A stretch of 64,000 nucleotides of DNA from Zoroaster sp. YZ-2022. Taxonomy: Eukaryota > Echinodermata > Asteroidea > Forcipulatida > Zoroasteridae. The DNA lies in NCBI GenBank assembly GCA_029582265.1, contig CM055819.1:7624135-7688134 (forward strand), read 5' to 3'. Numbering within the stretch: position 1 is the first letter of the stretch; each line of letters begins with the position of its first letter. A program made the translations under genes and the position numbers. The notes beneath the pieces were generated by a model. The model saw only the letters and a program-made list of their open reading frames with translations, was not told where the DNA came from and searched no databases. Below are positions 1-10,018 of the stretch, piece by piece.

Positions 1-704
1 CCAAAGTACAGGCAAGTGTTGAAAATCTTAAATTCCATACATGTGACTGGCTCTGGCAAAACCCTAAACATGGACCCAATTTTCAAAAGTAAGATTTTGG
101 TATAGTTTGATTCTCTAGATTGTCCTCTTTCATTTGATAGCAGATTTGTAGAAATCAGGGGAAAAAAATGTTTCCTTATATTAGGCCAAAAAAAAAAAGA
201 TGTTGAGTTGCCCTCCACCGACCGACCCAAAAGTGCTGAAATCTCGGGTCGGGTTTTTTTTTTTTTCCCTGTCATTCATAGGCCTATTTATTAATGAAAC
301 TTACCAATTTTCTTTGTATAAAACATAATATGTTTGATTTGTGAAATTTTCCACTTTTTTTACCGGTAAATTTACCGGTACCCAAGACTCAATCTACATG
401 TTTTCAAATCGAATGGCCCCGGCCCTCACATGGTGCACTGCCTTCGCACACACTGTGTGCCAACGATTGCGACTCAATCTACATGTTTTCCAATCGAATG
501 GCCACTCACATGTTGCATATTGAGCATTGCACGCAATATGGATGAATTTGCTGTGTCAATCACAGCGAAAAGTACAACAAAAATGCTTGGGATACTTTTA
601 TTCTGAAGCAAAATTCCTTGCTGATAGGTATACAAATGAAAAACATGGTACATGTATGTGGTTTCAGTTCCAATGTATTTCAATCTTAAAATGATAGTCA
701 AGGG

Positions 705-735
<31 letters not shown>

Positions 736-1048
736 CGACCGACCGACCCCTTCAAATATTTTCACTGGAGGGCAACTCAACAATTTTTTTTGGTTGGCCT
801 TATAAGAAGTTTTACCGCAAACCGAAACGATATCGATATTCCACCATGCAAAGCCTCAAATCTTGTAACTCGGAGCTTATTTAACATTTTTTGACTGAGA
901 CTCTAAAGTATTGGGCAGGATGATCCTATGAATCCCAGTACAGTGACCAACGCCAAGTCCCAAAGACCTATGACTTTTAACCACTACGATGGTCACGGCC
1001 TGAATGTGACACCCAGATTTCACGGTTGATTCTTCATATTTTATCCAG
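1..1048. other. Intron upstream of first window exon
   Basis: No exon recognised. It ends in acceptor TTTTATCCAG before 1049. It contains a foldback element (174-804), a copy of the GTTTCGG/CATGCAAAGC element (about 813-870), and one isolated divergent unit of the 44-45 bp satellite that recurs at 5620-6125 (about 935-1000, sharing CCAAGTCCCAAAGACC). Bases 45-100 resemble one end of the foldback element seen at 4229-4487. Confidence 0.7.
174..804. repeat. Foldback element with A-tract arms
   Basis: The left arm (about 174-230: TTATATTAGGCC, A-run, GTTGAGTTGCCCTCCA, CGACCGACCC) is the inverted copy of the right arm (about 733-804: CGACCGACCCC, GGAGGGCAACTCAAC, T-run, GGCCTTATAAG). The interior carries a T-run with CGGGTCGGG and unrelated AT-rich DNA. 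The structure is that of a non-autonomous inverted-repeat transposon; no transposase reading frame is visible. Confidence 0.6.
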
Positions 1049-1198
1049 GTGACGTACTCTGTTGGTGCTCTGTGTAAGGCCATCTATGACCGTATGTTCC
1101 GCTCCCTCGTAGGACGTGTCAACAAGACTCTTGACACCAAGGCAACCAAGCAGTATTTCATCGGTGTCTTGGATATCGCCGGGTTTGAGATCTTTGAG
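1049..1198 (+). CDS. Mhc: Mhc exon (window 1): motor, switch II
   Basis: 50 codons, phase 0 at both ends, residues 1-50 of the window product. It reads [17 protein letters not shown] near the start and ends in [16 protein letters not shown] is the switch II motif of the myosin ATPase, which couples gamma-phosphate sensing to the relay helix. Acceptor TTTTATCCAG, donor GTAAGC. The aspartate, glycine and glutamate expected in switch II are all present. P-loop and switch I exons must lie upstream of the window. Confidence 0.97.
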
Positions 1199-1465
1199 GT
1201 AAGCATCTTTAAAGAGTTCTACAAGATTTGTTGCCAAATTTTCCTGAATACACAGGTCCGCAGTGTAATTTTGTCGTTAGTTTTAAAACACATTTGCCGA
1301 TAGAACTTTTTACGATTCAATTGTAAAAGTGCACCACGTTAGACAACACATGCCCAGTTTCCGGACGTCAGCGTTTTGGAATTTCAAAATGATTTCCAGC
1401 ATCCAGTGTTAGCGCAGTCCTCCAGCAGTCTACTTAAGCAGCAGCATCTCCCAAAGTCCGGCATT

Positions 1466-1618
1466 CTCCTGAAGACAATCAGAGCATACTGATCGAAACG
1501 TCGAGTTGTAACCACCAGTTCTTTTCAGACCTAATTACTACTCAATTGGGAATTTCACATGGTGTCACCGCAAACGGTCTTTACTTATCCTTTTCACCAT
1601 GCAAAGCTACAAATATTA
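1466..1618. mobile_element. Foldback MITE copy (CACCGCAAAC family)
   Basis: Contains TCCTGAAGACAATCAGAGCA, ATCGAAACGTCGAGTTGTAA, ACCACCAGTTCTTTTCAGA, TTTCACATGGTGTCACCGCA and CACCATGCAAAGC. The same string of motifs recurs at 8700-9042, 14001-14224, 55661-55745 and, partly, at 16590-16655 and 31150-31290. The most complete copy (14001) is an imperfect palindrome, so this is a truncated foldback element. Confidence 0.65.
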
Positions 1619-1873
1619 CCTAAACTGATTTCATCATATTAAAATATTTAAGAGAATAGTGGAGCTGAGAAAGGAGGACGATAGAAGGAAAGAAGGCTGG
1701 GCTGAGAGAGGGTGAGAGGTGGGCCAGAAAAAAAAAAAAGTATGGTGAAATTCAGAGGCAAATCCAGGCTCTCAAAAAACAGAGGGGGCATGCAGTCATT
1801 CTTAAATCGTGCTGTGTACTTATTCCGTCTTAGTACTAAGATCCGACATTATGACGCAAGTTATAGGCAGTTC

Positions 1874-2141
1874 CCAATTTCATGGAGCAGCTAAGCAGCT
1901 GATTTGTATTTTGTTGCTTACTGAACGTTCTTCATTTCATAGCACTGCTAACCGTTAAGCACGGAGAAAGGCACGCTTACTTGCCGGCAGTTATTGCTAG
2001 CAAATGAGTGATGCAACAATACAGATGCGCCGCTCTGACTTTTCTTGCTGACCTGTGAAATACGCTGATGCTTAAGCAAATTTTTCTGCTATAGTTTTTA
2101 AAATTTGCTTACCGGTAAGCAGCGCTGTGAAATTGGGCTAA
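1874..2141. mobile_element. Foldback element, variant of the GCTTAGCAG family
   Basis: Left end CCCAATTTCATGGAGCAGCT, right end AAGCAGCGCTGTGAAATTGG. The ends are imperfect inverted repeats containing TAAGCAGC and AAATTTGCTTACCGGTAAGC. The ends resemble the compact family at 6382, 44472, 55821 and 62139, but the interior differs. No coding capacity. Confidence 0.5.
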
Positions 2142-2218
2142 GATCCTGAAGGTGTGCAGTGGCCTTCATGTCATATATCTATTGTCACCCTTTTATTTCT
2201 GGCTTTGTGTCTTTATAG

Positions 2219-2389
2219 TTCAACACCTTTGAGCAGATCTGCATCAACCTGACCAATGAGAAGCTGCAGCAGTTCTTCAACCATCACATGTTCGTCTTGG
2301 AGCAGGAAGAGTACAAGCGTGAGGGTATCCAGTGGGAATTCATCGACTTCGGTCTGGATCTGCAGGACACTATCACCCTCATTGAAGGG
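2219..2389 (+). CDS. Mhc: Mhc exon (window 2): relay helix and relay loop
   Basis: 57 codons, phase 0/0, residues 51-107. Contains [20 protein letters not shown] and [18 protein letters not shown], the relay helix and loop that pass nucleotide state to the converter, then FIDFGLDLQ. Acceptor TCTTTATAG, donor GTAAGT. In insects the corresponding exon is one of several alternatives; I searched both flanking introns by eye and saw no second version here. Confidence 0.97.
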
Positions 2390-2577
2390 GTAAGTCGTGG
2401 CAGTTTAATAGGATGTGTGCCAATCATGTAGTGACTGTAGTCCATGGCACTGTTCCCCAAGATGAATGGATTTGGGCCATTCGTGTTGCCCTATTTCACG
2501 GACTGTCGTGCGAGGTCTCAAAAAGAAGCAGTGCAGTCTGGGTGACTTTGCTGGCGTATGCGTGTACTTGACACAGG

Positions 2578-2785
2578 CCTTTAAAGGGGCAATATCATCA
2601 CGATCAACAGGGTATGGAATCGGAGTGCTTGTTTGAGATTAACTCGTGATAAGGTCATGTTACCGTTGCTGCTGCATAAATGAGCTAGTAATTTTTAGTC
2701 CACTGTGTTCATCTTAAGCTAGGACGTCGATTCCATGCCCTGTTGAAAGTCTATTCTGATCGTGATGATACTGCCCCTTTAATGC
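2578..2785. mobile_element. TTAA-flanked foldback MITE (AGGGGCAATATC family)
   Basis: Ends TTAA|AGGGGCAATATCATCACG and CGTGATGATACTGCCCCT|TTAA are inverted repeats with flanking TTAA. Subterminal ATCAACAGGG and CCATGCCCTGTTGA also pair. A second copy is at 12836-13052. TTAA target duplication is typical of the piggyBac superfamily; family membership is inferred only from that and the ends. Confidence 0.65.
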
Positions 2786-2828
2786 GTGTTGTGCTGTAAA
2801 TGCTTTAAGTGTGTGTTGTGCGATTTTT

Positions 2829-3660
2829 AGGTGTTCGGGTATGTACCCGAAACACCTATTGTTTTTGTACGTTTTTTTTTTTTTTTTTTTACTTCTTCTT
2901 CTTCTTCTTATCCCCGACGTCTGTCCACAAAAAAACACATACTTGCAAACTTCACATGAACTTGAAACTTGGCATGTACTTAGAACTTAACAAGTAGATG
3001 AAACTCGAGTTGTGAGTGACCCCAATTTGACCTTACTTCCTGTCCAAACCGGAAGTCAAATTTTAATATTTAAAAAAATCATATCTCAACAACCACAAGA
3101 GGTAAATTCAGAGTTTTTCCACCATTGTACAGATTGTTAATTGTCAAAAATATTTTAAAAAACATGACCCCAATTTGACCTTTACTTCCTGTCCAAACCG
3201 GATGTCAAAGTTTAATATTAAAAACTATCATATCTCAACAACCACAAGAGGTAAATTCGTAATTTTTGTACCATTGTACAGATCGTGAATTGTCAAAAAA
3301 TATTTACAAAAAGGTGACCCCAATTTGACCTTACATCCTGTCCAAACTGGAAGTCAAAGTTTAATATTTAAAAAAATCATATATCAACAACCACAAGTAG
3401 TAAATTGACATTTTTGCACCATTGTATAGATTGTTAATTGTCGAAATAAGGTGACCCCAATTTGACCTTAATTCCTGTCCAAACCGGAAGTCAAAGTTTA
3501 ATATTAAAAAAATCATATATCAACAACCACAAGTAGTAAATTGACATTTTTGCACCATTGTACAGACCGTTAATTGTCAAAAGATATTTACAAAAAGATG
3601 ACCCCAATTTGACCTTACATCCTCCCGAACACCTAGAGTTTGTGTCGAGACAAACTCTGA
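2829..3660. repeat. Tandem repeat of about 147 bp inside a palindromic-ended element
   Basis: GACCCCAATTTGACCTTACT recurs at about 3018, 3166, 3315, 3451 and 3599 (spacing 136-149 bp). Each unit also has AATATTTAAAAAAATCATAT and CAACAACCACAAG. The array is bounded on the left by TAGGTGTTCGGG and CCCGAAACACCTA, and on the right by CCCGAACACCTAGAG. Reading it as a mobile element with an internal tandem array is inference. Confidence 0.65.
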
Positions 3661-3869
3661 ATCTCTATTTTTTTTATTTTTTTTTATTTTTTATTTTTTA
3701 TTTTTTGCCCACTAAAGTGCAGCTATAATAGGAGGGTTAATTTCTATACACATAGCATAAACAATACAATAATGAAATGCAATATAGAAAACATGGAGGA
3801 CACACCTTCAAACTCTATCAGTCACTTTTGTTTTGATTATGCTTGCTCTACTTGAATCAAGATATACAT

Positions 3870-4090
3870 TAAAAACCCTAACCCCGAGGTATTCTGGCTA
3901 GGAACCTTTCCTGAATCCTCCAAAATTCATCAGTGCACTTTTGGAAACATGCCCTTATCTTCAAAAAGCTTTTTCGTTGATCTTTCATATTCAGCACTTA
4001 TGGCCTGTGCTTCTTGCCAGGTAGTAATTTTGTCCCATTTGAAGAGGTGAAAGTACCAGTTTCCAACAGTGCTGATGGTTAGGGTTAAAA
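3870..4090. mobile_element. Repeat copy with AACCCTAACC ends
   Basis: Starts AACCCTAACCCCGAGGTATT and ends TGATGGTTAGGGTTAA. The interior includes TGCACTTTTGGAAACATGCC, GATCTTTCATATTCAGCA and GTACCAGTTTCCAACAGT. Related copies are at 20040-20208 and 57473-57908. The last is TTAA-flanked and tandemly expanded. Confidence 0.55.
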
Positions 4091-4228
4091 AACCAATCTG
4101 TGAATTCCAGCTTATGCTGTGTCGTAAACAAGACAATGGTGACAATGCAGGAAACAGTACTCTTTCCTTCTAAATCTAACTGGAAATCATTTTGCTTTTC
4201 TGAAAAGTGATAGCACCTCGGACAAAAT

Positions 4229-4487
4229 GTGACCCGCTCTGGCAAAACTCAAAACTTCTTGGCATTTACCATAATGCGTAACAGCCATGAAAAGTCAAAA
4301 ACTGACCCCAGGGACCAGTTTGAGGGACCAGTTTTCATGTCACCATATAGAGCATTTTCTCTAGATTTTGATGGAAAAAGAAAAATCCTGAAACGTCGTT
4401 GCAAACATTGTTAATTTTCATGATTAATTTGGGAGGTCACTTTTGAAAATTGGGTCCAAATTTAGGGTTTTGACAGAGCCAGTCACA
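4229..4487. mobile_element. Foldback element with GTGACC/CTCTGGCAAAA ends
   Basis: Left end TGTGACCCGCTCTGGCAAAA and right end TTTTGACAGAGCCAGTCACA are inverted repeats. Subterminal TTGGGTCCAAATTTAGGG matches, in inverted form, bases 45-100 of the window, which looks like an end of another copy. No open frame of note. Confidence 0.55.
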
Positions 4488-4620
4488 AAGGATTGTTTTT
4501 TAAGGGAAGATTGATACCACCATCATCAACTTTACACCAAGTAAGTGTCGCATTAACAATTTGGCCATTTTTGAATGACCAAATCTTAGCCTTACTTTTT
4601 AAAACTGGTCTGATTTTCAG

Positions 4621-4806
4621 CCCATGGGTGTGTTCATGGTGCTCGAGGAGGAATGCATGTTCCCCAAGGCCACGGACAAGACCTTCCTGGAGAAGCTGAT
4701 CAAGAACAACGCCGCCAAGCAGGCCAACTTTGGCACCCCCTCGGTCGGAAGCAAGAAGAAGTGTGGAGGAGAGTACCACTTTGAGATCCATCATTACGCT
4801 GGCACA
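4621..4806 (+). CDS. Mhc: Mhc exon (window 3): lower 50K domain
   Basis: 62 codons, phase 0/0, residues 108-169. Carries GVFMVLEEECMFPKATDKTF, the strut/lower-50K region near the actin interface, and ends in EIHHYAGT. Acceptor TGATTTTCAG, donor GTGAGT. The first residues read IEG-PMG across the junction, where muscle myosins usually have IEKPMG. The segment between FLEKL and the HYAG motif is lysine- and glycine-rich (GSKKKCGG) and diverges from vertebrate sequences. Confidence 0.97.
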
Positions 4807-4839
4807 GTGAGTAGCGCATTTTCATCAAAACAATTTTTC

Positions 4840-5075
4840 CCCCTGATTTCAGGATTTGTTTTACAAATCTCCCTTTGCCTCAAAAGTGTCTTGAAAGAAG
4901 AGAAGTAGCCGCCTGTATTGTGTTCAAACCTCTAGTTTCTTGGGATGTGGAGAGTCTGTAAATCCTCCAAAATTAAACATCCAGGAGGTTCAGGGGGGCT
5001 TTGTCCTCTAGACCAAAGGGAGACCCAGGCCCGCGACCCATTTTTCAGGATTTTTTTACTTTTGTCAAATCACAT
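4840..5075. repeat. Dispersed repeat (AGTAGCC...TCCTCTAGACC family)
   Basis: Motifs in order: TACAAATCTCCCTTTGCCTC, GAAAGAAGAGAAGTAGCC, TGTTCAAACCTCTAGTTTCT, GGGATGTGGAGAGTCTGTAA, GGCTTTGTCCTCTAGACC, TTACTTTTGTCAAATCACA. Other copies: 32690-32805, 34990-35276 and 53526-53815, with fragments at 6128-6165 and 24255-24345. Non-coding; class unknown. Confidence 0.65.
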
Positions 5076-5435
5076 CCATGTTTTTTATGAATCTTTTCTA
5101 CAGAGTAAGGCATCTTCTTAAATAGGTTACTGCCGACATTCTGCAGACGCTCCGCAGACTCTGCACATTGCTAAGGCTGTTCTTGTCTGCAGACTTTTGT
5201 TTATGAGGTGTTAGGATTTCGTGCAGAGTCTGCTGGTGCCAAGTTGGATCAGTTTATTTTGGAAAATTGCAGTGGGACCCAATCAGTTATCTGGCGTGCC
5301 AGTTCTGTATTTATAACTACTGAAGCGTGGTGGTGTTGCTTGTGGTTGGCCCAAGGACCCAAGGCTAGTGCGGGGTAACCACATTCAGAGTGACGATAGC
5401 GCATCTTTAATGTTGTGTTTTATCATTCGTCTCAG

Positions 5436-5559
5436 GTTGGCTACAATGTTGACTTCTGGCTGGACAAGAACAAGGATCCCCTGAACGAGGCCGTTGTTGA
5501 GCTCTTCCGCAAGTCCACCGTGCATCTTCTCGCGACCCTCTTTGTTGAGGTTGCTACTG
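5436..5559 (+). CDS. Mhc: Mhc exon (window 4): start of loop-2 region
   Basis: 41 codons plus one base (phase 0 in, phase 1 out), residues 170-210. Reads VGYNVDFWLDKNKDPLNEAV then ELFRKSTVHLLATLFVEVAT. This is the end of the 50K domain leading into loop 2. Acceptor TCGTCTCAG, donor GTAAGA. The last codon is split after G. It can be completed by either of two downstream exons (9361 or 9969), both of which start with two bases of that codon. Confidence 0.96.
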
Positions 5560-5619
5560 GTAAGACTCCAAATAACTGGGAGATTTAAACAAACTTTGTG
5601 AATTAACCCTTTAGTTGCA

Positions 5620-6125
5620 GTGGCCATGGCCGAGTCCCAAAGACCCACTGCTGTACCGGTACGGTGGTCACGGCCGCCACGGCCAAGTCCCAAAGACCCA
5701 CTGCTGTACCGGTACGGTGCCCTCAACCAAGTCCCAAAGACCCACTGCTGTACCGGTACGGTGGCCACAGCCAAGTCCCAAAGACCCACTGCTGTACCGG
5801 TATGGTGGCCACAGCCAAGTCCCAAAGACCCACTGCTGTACCGGTACGGTGGCCACAGGCCAAGTCCCAAAGACCCACTGCTGTACCGGTACGGTTGCCA
5901 CAGGCCAAGTCCCAAAGACCCACTGCTGTACCGGTACGGTGGCCACAGCCAAGTCCCAAAGACCCACTGCTGTACCGGTACGGTGACCACAGGCCAAGTC
6001 CCAAAGACCCACTGCTGTACCGGTACGGTGGCCACAGGCCAAGTCCCAAAGACCCACTGCTGTACCGGTACGGTTGCCACAGGCCAAGTCCCAAAGACCC
6101 ACTGCTGTACCGGTATGGTGGCCAT
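5620..6125. repeat. Minisatellite, 44-45 bp unit, about 11 copies
   Basis: AAGACCCACTGCTGTACCGG repeats at about 5641, 5694, 5738, 5782, 5826, 5871, 5916, 5960, 6005, 6050 and 6095. The first interval is longer (53 bp). Each unit has the self-complementary core ACCGGTAC. A related single unit lies at about 935-1000, before window exon 1. Open reading frames on both strands are by-products of the repeat. Confidence 0.9.
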
Positions 6126-6381
6126 TTATCAGATTTTTAACTTTTGTCAAATCACACCCTGTTACACTTTCTGTATAAACCTGATTGTTGTGGGTACCAT
6201 TGTAATTTGGGACAGATTTCATTCGTCCAGATTCATGTTTTGTCAGTGAAGTGAGGATTATTGTCATCATTGTTTTCTTTGAGTTTTGTAACTTTTTCAT
6301 CATGCATTCATTTTCATCAAGCACTTCATTGCAGACGTCGTCACTCGGCGGCCATCTTGGTTTCATTACACACAAGGCTAG

Positions 6382-6562
6382 AACTGGCTAAGCAGAAAAA
6401 ACTCGCTTACCAGAAATATTTGCTGAGCATATTTTCTTGATTACCAGCCAAACTTGTGCATAACATGAGTGTACTTTGGCTGGTAGTCTGTTTTTATAAT
6501 GCCGAGCAAAACAAATTGCTAAGCAAAATTATCTGCTGAGCAGCTCTATGTAATTGGCCCCA
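6382..6562. mobile_element. Foldback MITE, GCTTAGCAG family
   Basis: Contains GGCTAAGCAGAAAAAACTCG, TTACCAGCC, TTGGCTGGTAGTCTG, GCTAAGCAAAA and GAGCAGCTCTATGTAATTGG. Left and right halves pair. Same family as 44472-44664, 55821-56016 and 62139-62318. Confidence 0.6.
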
Positions 6563-6615
6563 GGATGAAGGTCATGTCCAAAAATAGACTAGTGCCCGTA
6601 GTCATCACAGTCATC

Positions 6616-6879
6616 TTAACCAGTTCGCGTCGGAGGCCGTGTATACACGCAATTTTTTTTGGGACAGCGGATAGGAGAGCGTCTAAACACGCCACAGGAT
6701 TCTCGGGAATATTTGTATAGATTCCCGGTCGAACGTGGCAACGAGCCATAAGCATACGGTGGAAGACGCGGTCTCCCCGGTCACGCTCTGGTGAGCACCA
6801 TTGGTCGTGTTTGTGCGGTAAAAATAAACCCGCCACAGGGTTCGGAAAAACTTATTTATTCCCGGTGCGAACTGGTTAA
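6616..6879. mobile_element. TTAA-flanked MITE (AACCAGTTCGC family), copy 1
   Basis: TTAA|CCAGTTCGCGTCGG on the left and CCGGTGCGAACTGG|TTAA on the right: inverted ends plus a duplicated TTAA, as for piggyBac-type insertions. The interior includes GTCTAAACACGCCACAGG and AATAAACCCGCCACAGG. Nearly identical to 34016-34278; a longer relative is at 49554-50283. No transposase. Confidence 0.8.
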
Positions 6880-7077
6880 CTGTGGCCTTCCAGAAACCTG
6901 ACAAAACCGGCCGCAGTGTGAAATTTCCATTCGCTTCACTCACACTAGAAACGAAAGCGAGGCTGTAATTCTCGCAACCACACTCTGTAGCTTACATGCT
7001 GCATGCACCAGCGAGAAGGCCCAATAATCTGATAGTTCCAAAGAACAGTTCATTCCTGACAGAAGGAATAAATAAAT

Positions 7078-7583
7078 GGATGTAGCTATTTCCATGAATT
7101 TACTTAAAATTCAGTGACATTTGAAAGCGACGTTGCCCCTGCAGACAGACACAATTAATTAGGCAGGTTACTATAATGAGCATGTACAGGTACACAACCT
7201 CTTGTATTCAGGGAATAAGACATAAGATGGCTAACTCCTGAACAAGGTCATGTAGCTATTTCCATTAATTTACTCAAAATTCAATGACATTTTGAAAGCG
7301 ACGTTGCCCCTGCAAACAGACACAATTAGGCAGGTTACTATAATGAGCATGTACAGGTACACAACCTCTTGTATTCAGGGAACAAGACATAAGATGGCTA
7401 ACTCCTGAACAAGGTCATGTAGCTATTTCCATTAATTTACTCAAAATTCAATGACATTTTGAAAGCGACGTACGTTGCCCCTGCAAACAGACACAATTAG
7501 GCAGGTTACTATAATGAGCATGTACAGGTACACAACCTCTTGTATTCAGGGAACAAGACATAAGATGGCTAACTCATGAATGA
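7078..7583. repeat. Tandem triplication, about 168 bp unit
   Basis: TGTAGCTATTTCCAT occurs at about 7081, 7251 and 7419, each followed by AAAGCGACGTTGCCCCTGC, GGCAGGTTACTATAATGAGC, GTACACAACCTCTTGTATTC and CATAAGATGGCTAACTC. Copies 2 and 3 are nearly identical; copy 1 is more diverged. Confidence 0.85.
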
Positions 7584-8704
7584 GGTGAATTGATATTACA
7601 TATTTGTGTCCACTTCATTTCAAACGTTTCAGTTTATTTTATTCACGGATGTGCAACCATTGTTTGCATAAATCACCCATTTTCGATCAAACCCACAAAA
7701 TAAAGTCTTTGAAATTGCTTCATGAAGCCACTGTCAAATACTGCTATCATCCAAATCGTATTTCTGTTGCATTTCCCTTGCGATGTGGATCTTGCATAGG
7801 CCTATGCACTCTAGCCACAACACACGTTAGGGCTGCAACTTGGCATAAATACTAAGACGCATTGTAAGTTAACAGTAGTTTGGTCAAATTGGATCCTGGC
7901 CTTGCCATGACCTTGCCAGGAATTTCTTAACCCTTCTGTGACTGCAAGGGTCAAATCGGTCAAAATGTTGATATACTAGTGCCAAGGTATATCTAATGAG
8001 CTTAAAGGTCGAACACTGTGCAGTAAGTACATTTACAGGTCAAAATGAGTCGACCGTTTTTGACTGGTAAAAGCATTGTCTTGTATTGTTGATGGTGGTC
8101 AAAATGACAGTAAAAACCAGTCCAAATGCCCCTGTGTGCACATTTGGGTCAACAGTCAAAACGGGCAGTTGACTGGTTTTGACCTCTATAGCAACTAGGG
8201 TTAAAGGAATTATACATTTAATCGCAAAAGAAATATGTTTTACATACAGCTAATAATTGGTGTGAAGTTATTGATGGCATCAAATCAAACATCAAACTAT
8301 CATTTTAGCACAAAGAGTCAAATTATATTTTAACTGAATTAAAATCTAATGGCAGATCAATATTTCATTAAGAATTCCTCATTGAGTTGTACATGAATTT
8401 TTGCACTTTTCTCAAAAATGTGGGGACATATCGAGCTATAAAATATTTGACAGTTGGTTTCTTACCATATCGGTTGATCTTGATTCCTTTTACCAAAAGG
8501 AATATGTTTAAGCTGTCATTCCTCGCACAAACTATAAAACAAATTAGTTTCAAACTTCATGTTTGGAATGTAACACAATTAATAAGCCTGATCGGAATTG
8601 CCGCGTGTATATGCATTGACTTGTAAAACAACCTCGTGTTATGGGGAAAATTAGTACCCTTGCATATGAGGATGTGTACAAAGTCAACAGGGAGTTTTTT
8701 TTAC

Positions 8705-8751
8705 ATAATATGACAACATTTCGGTGACACCATGTGGAATTTTTTTTTTTA

Positions 8752-8789
<38 letters not shown>

Positions 8790-9042
8790 GATTTGTAGCA
8801 CCCACATATCCACCCTGCTGGGCACTCAAGGCGAGTAGTAATTAGTTCTGAAAAGAACTGGTGGTCACAACTCGACGTTTCGATCAGTATGCTCTGATTG
8901 TCTTCAGGATTGTCTACTGATTGAAACGCCGAGTTGTAACCACCATTTTTTTTCAGAACTAGCTACTACTCAACAGAGAATTTTCACATGTTGTCAACGC
9001 AAACTGTCTTTACTTATCCTTTTCACCATGCAAAGCTACAAA
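8705..9042. mobile_element. CACCGCAAAC-family MITE split by a SINE tail
   Basis: The left part, ending GTGACACCATGTGGAA (to about 8740), and the right part, starting GTAGTAATTAGTTCTGAAAA (from 8836), are contiguous in the copy at 16600-16650. Here they are separated by an ATA-repeat followed by a short piece resembling the tail of the tRNA-derived SINE (about 8750-8830). This indicates a nested insertion. The remainder, to CACCATGCAAAGC, matches 14001-14224. Confidence 0.6.
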
Positions 9043-9360
9043 TTTTATTATTATATCAAACCAATTTCAAAGAAAAATTCTTCATAATGTTGCCATAATA
9101 ATGTAAAACGTTACACAAAAATCACCCCCATTGACTTTGTACACAACCTCGTACACAAGGGTACTAACTTTGTCCGTACCGCATGTGCGCTGCAATTCCG
9201 ATAAGGCATAATTTCCAGTCATGTGTTTTTCACTCTCATTCTCTCGTGGTACAGTCACTCCTCACCACAATTCTCCTTGTATCATTTACCACTTGTGGAC
9301 ATTTTTTCAGGTTTACGTCACTGTGTTTCTGTGCTTTTTCTCTGTTTAACACTATCCTAG

Positions 9361-9416
9361 CTGGAGCCGGCCGTAAGAAGGGTGGGTCTTTCCAGACCGT
9401 ATCTGCGATACACAGG
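9361..9416 (+). CDS. Mhc: Mhc alternative exon 5a: loop 2, version A
   Basis: 56 nt: two bases completing the split codon (GCT, Ala) plus 18 codons, ending in phase 0. Reads GAGRKKGGSFQTVSAIHR. The Gly/Lys segment is loop 2, which sets actin affinity and speed; SFQTVSAIHR is the conserved stretch that follows. Acceptor CACTATCCTAG after a pyrimidine-rich tract, donor GTATGG. It is used instead of 9969-10018, not together with it. This is the version closest to ordinary muscle myosins. Confidence 0.93.
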
Positions 9417-9968
9417 GTATGGTTATATTTAAGAAAATTTTTTCATCGGCATTAGCATCAGCACGTCGCCCCCAGACAACCAACCTGGACTGTCATCCTA
9501 AATACTTGCTGCATCTTGTCTTATGGCTGTCTTCCTTCTTGCCTCTATGTCAAATCCCGGATCTGAGCCTGAGGTTTTGAAAGAAATATCGCCCCCCCAA
9601 AAAATCAAATCGAATATCGCATTTGGTACCCAAAATTCTCAAAATCGACATCAAGGCTTTCCAACTTCATTACCAAGGGAAAAAAAAATTCATTACCTAG
9701 TCAGAAAATCAAGAGCAAAATGAAAAATGACTTTTGAAATGACCTGATGGAATCAAAGTCATAGTTTATGAATTCAGATAGGTCCAAGGTCATGGGCTTA
9801 GAAGCATCTCATTAACCAGGTCAAAGGTCAGATCTAAGATTTGAGTAAGGGACAATTTATCGACTCCTCCTCCCCCCCCCCCAATCCTATCTCCCTGGCT
9901 GCATCGCTCTGAATTAATCATCATCTCATTGTGTCTTGCCTGGTGTACCTTTCTTCCAATCTGTACAG

Positions 9969-10018
9969 GTGATCCTAGAAGCAAGAAGACTATCAAGACT
10001 ATAAGCGGCTCTCACAGG
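9969..10018 (+). CDS. Mhc: Mhc alternative exon 5b: loop 2, version B
   Basis: 50 nt: two bases completing the split codon (GGT, Gly) plus 16 codons, ending in phase 0. Reads DPRSKKTIKTISGSHR. Its last eleven residues align with version A position by position (TIKTISGSHR against SFQTVSAIHR). Acceptor CCAATCTGTACAG follows a pyrimidine tract; donor GTTTGC is weak. Splicing 5a to 5b would shift frame and hit TAA after 11 codons, so the two must be mutually exclusive. There is no transcript evidence, so this rests on homology, phase and splice signals. Confidence 0.82.

Noticed and set aside
1199..4620. Second (alternative) relay exon, as in insect Mhc genes
   Set aside because: No second copy of the [18 protein letters not shown] block in either flanking intron.
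5620..6249. Long overlapping open frames on both strands (up to 246 codons)
   Set aside because: They are translations of the 44-45 bp minisatellite in every frame, with no start context, splice support or family match.
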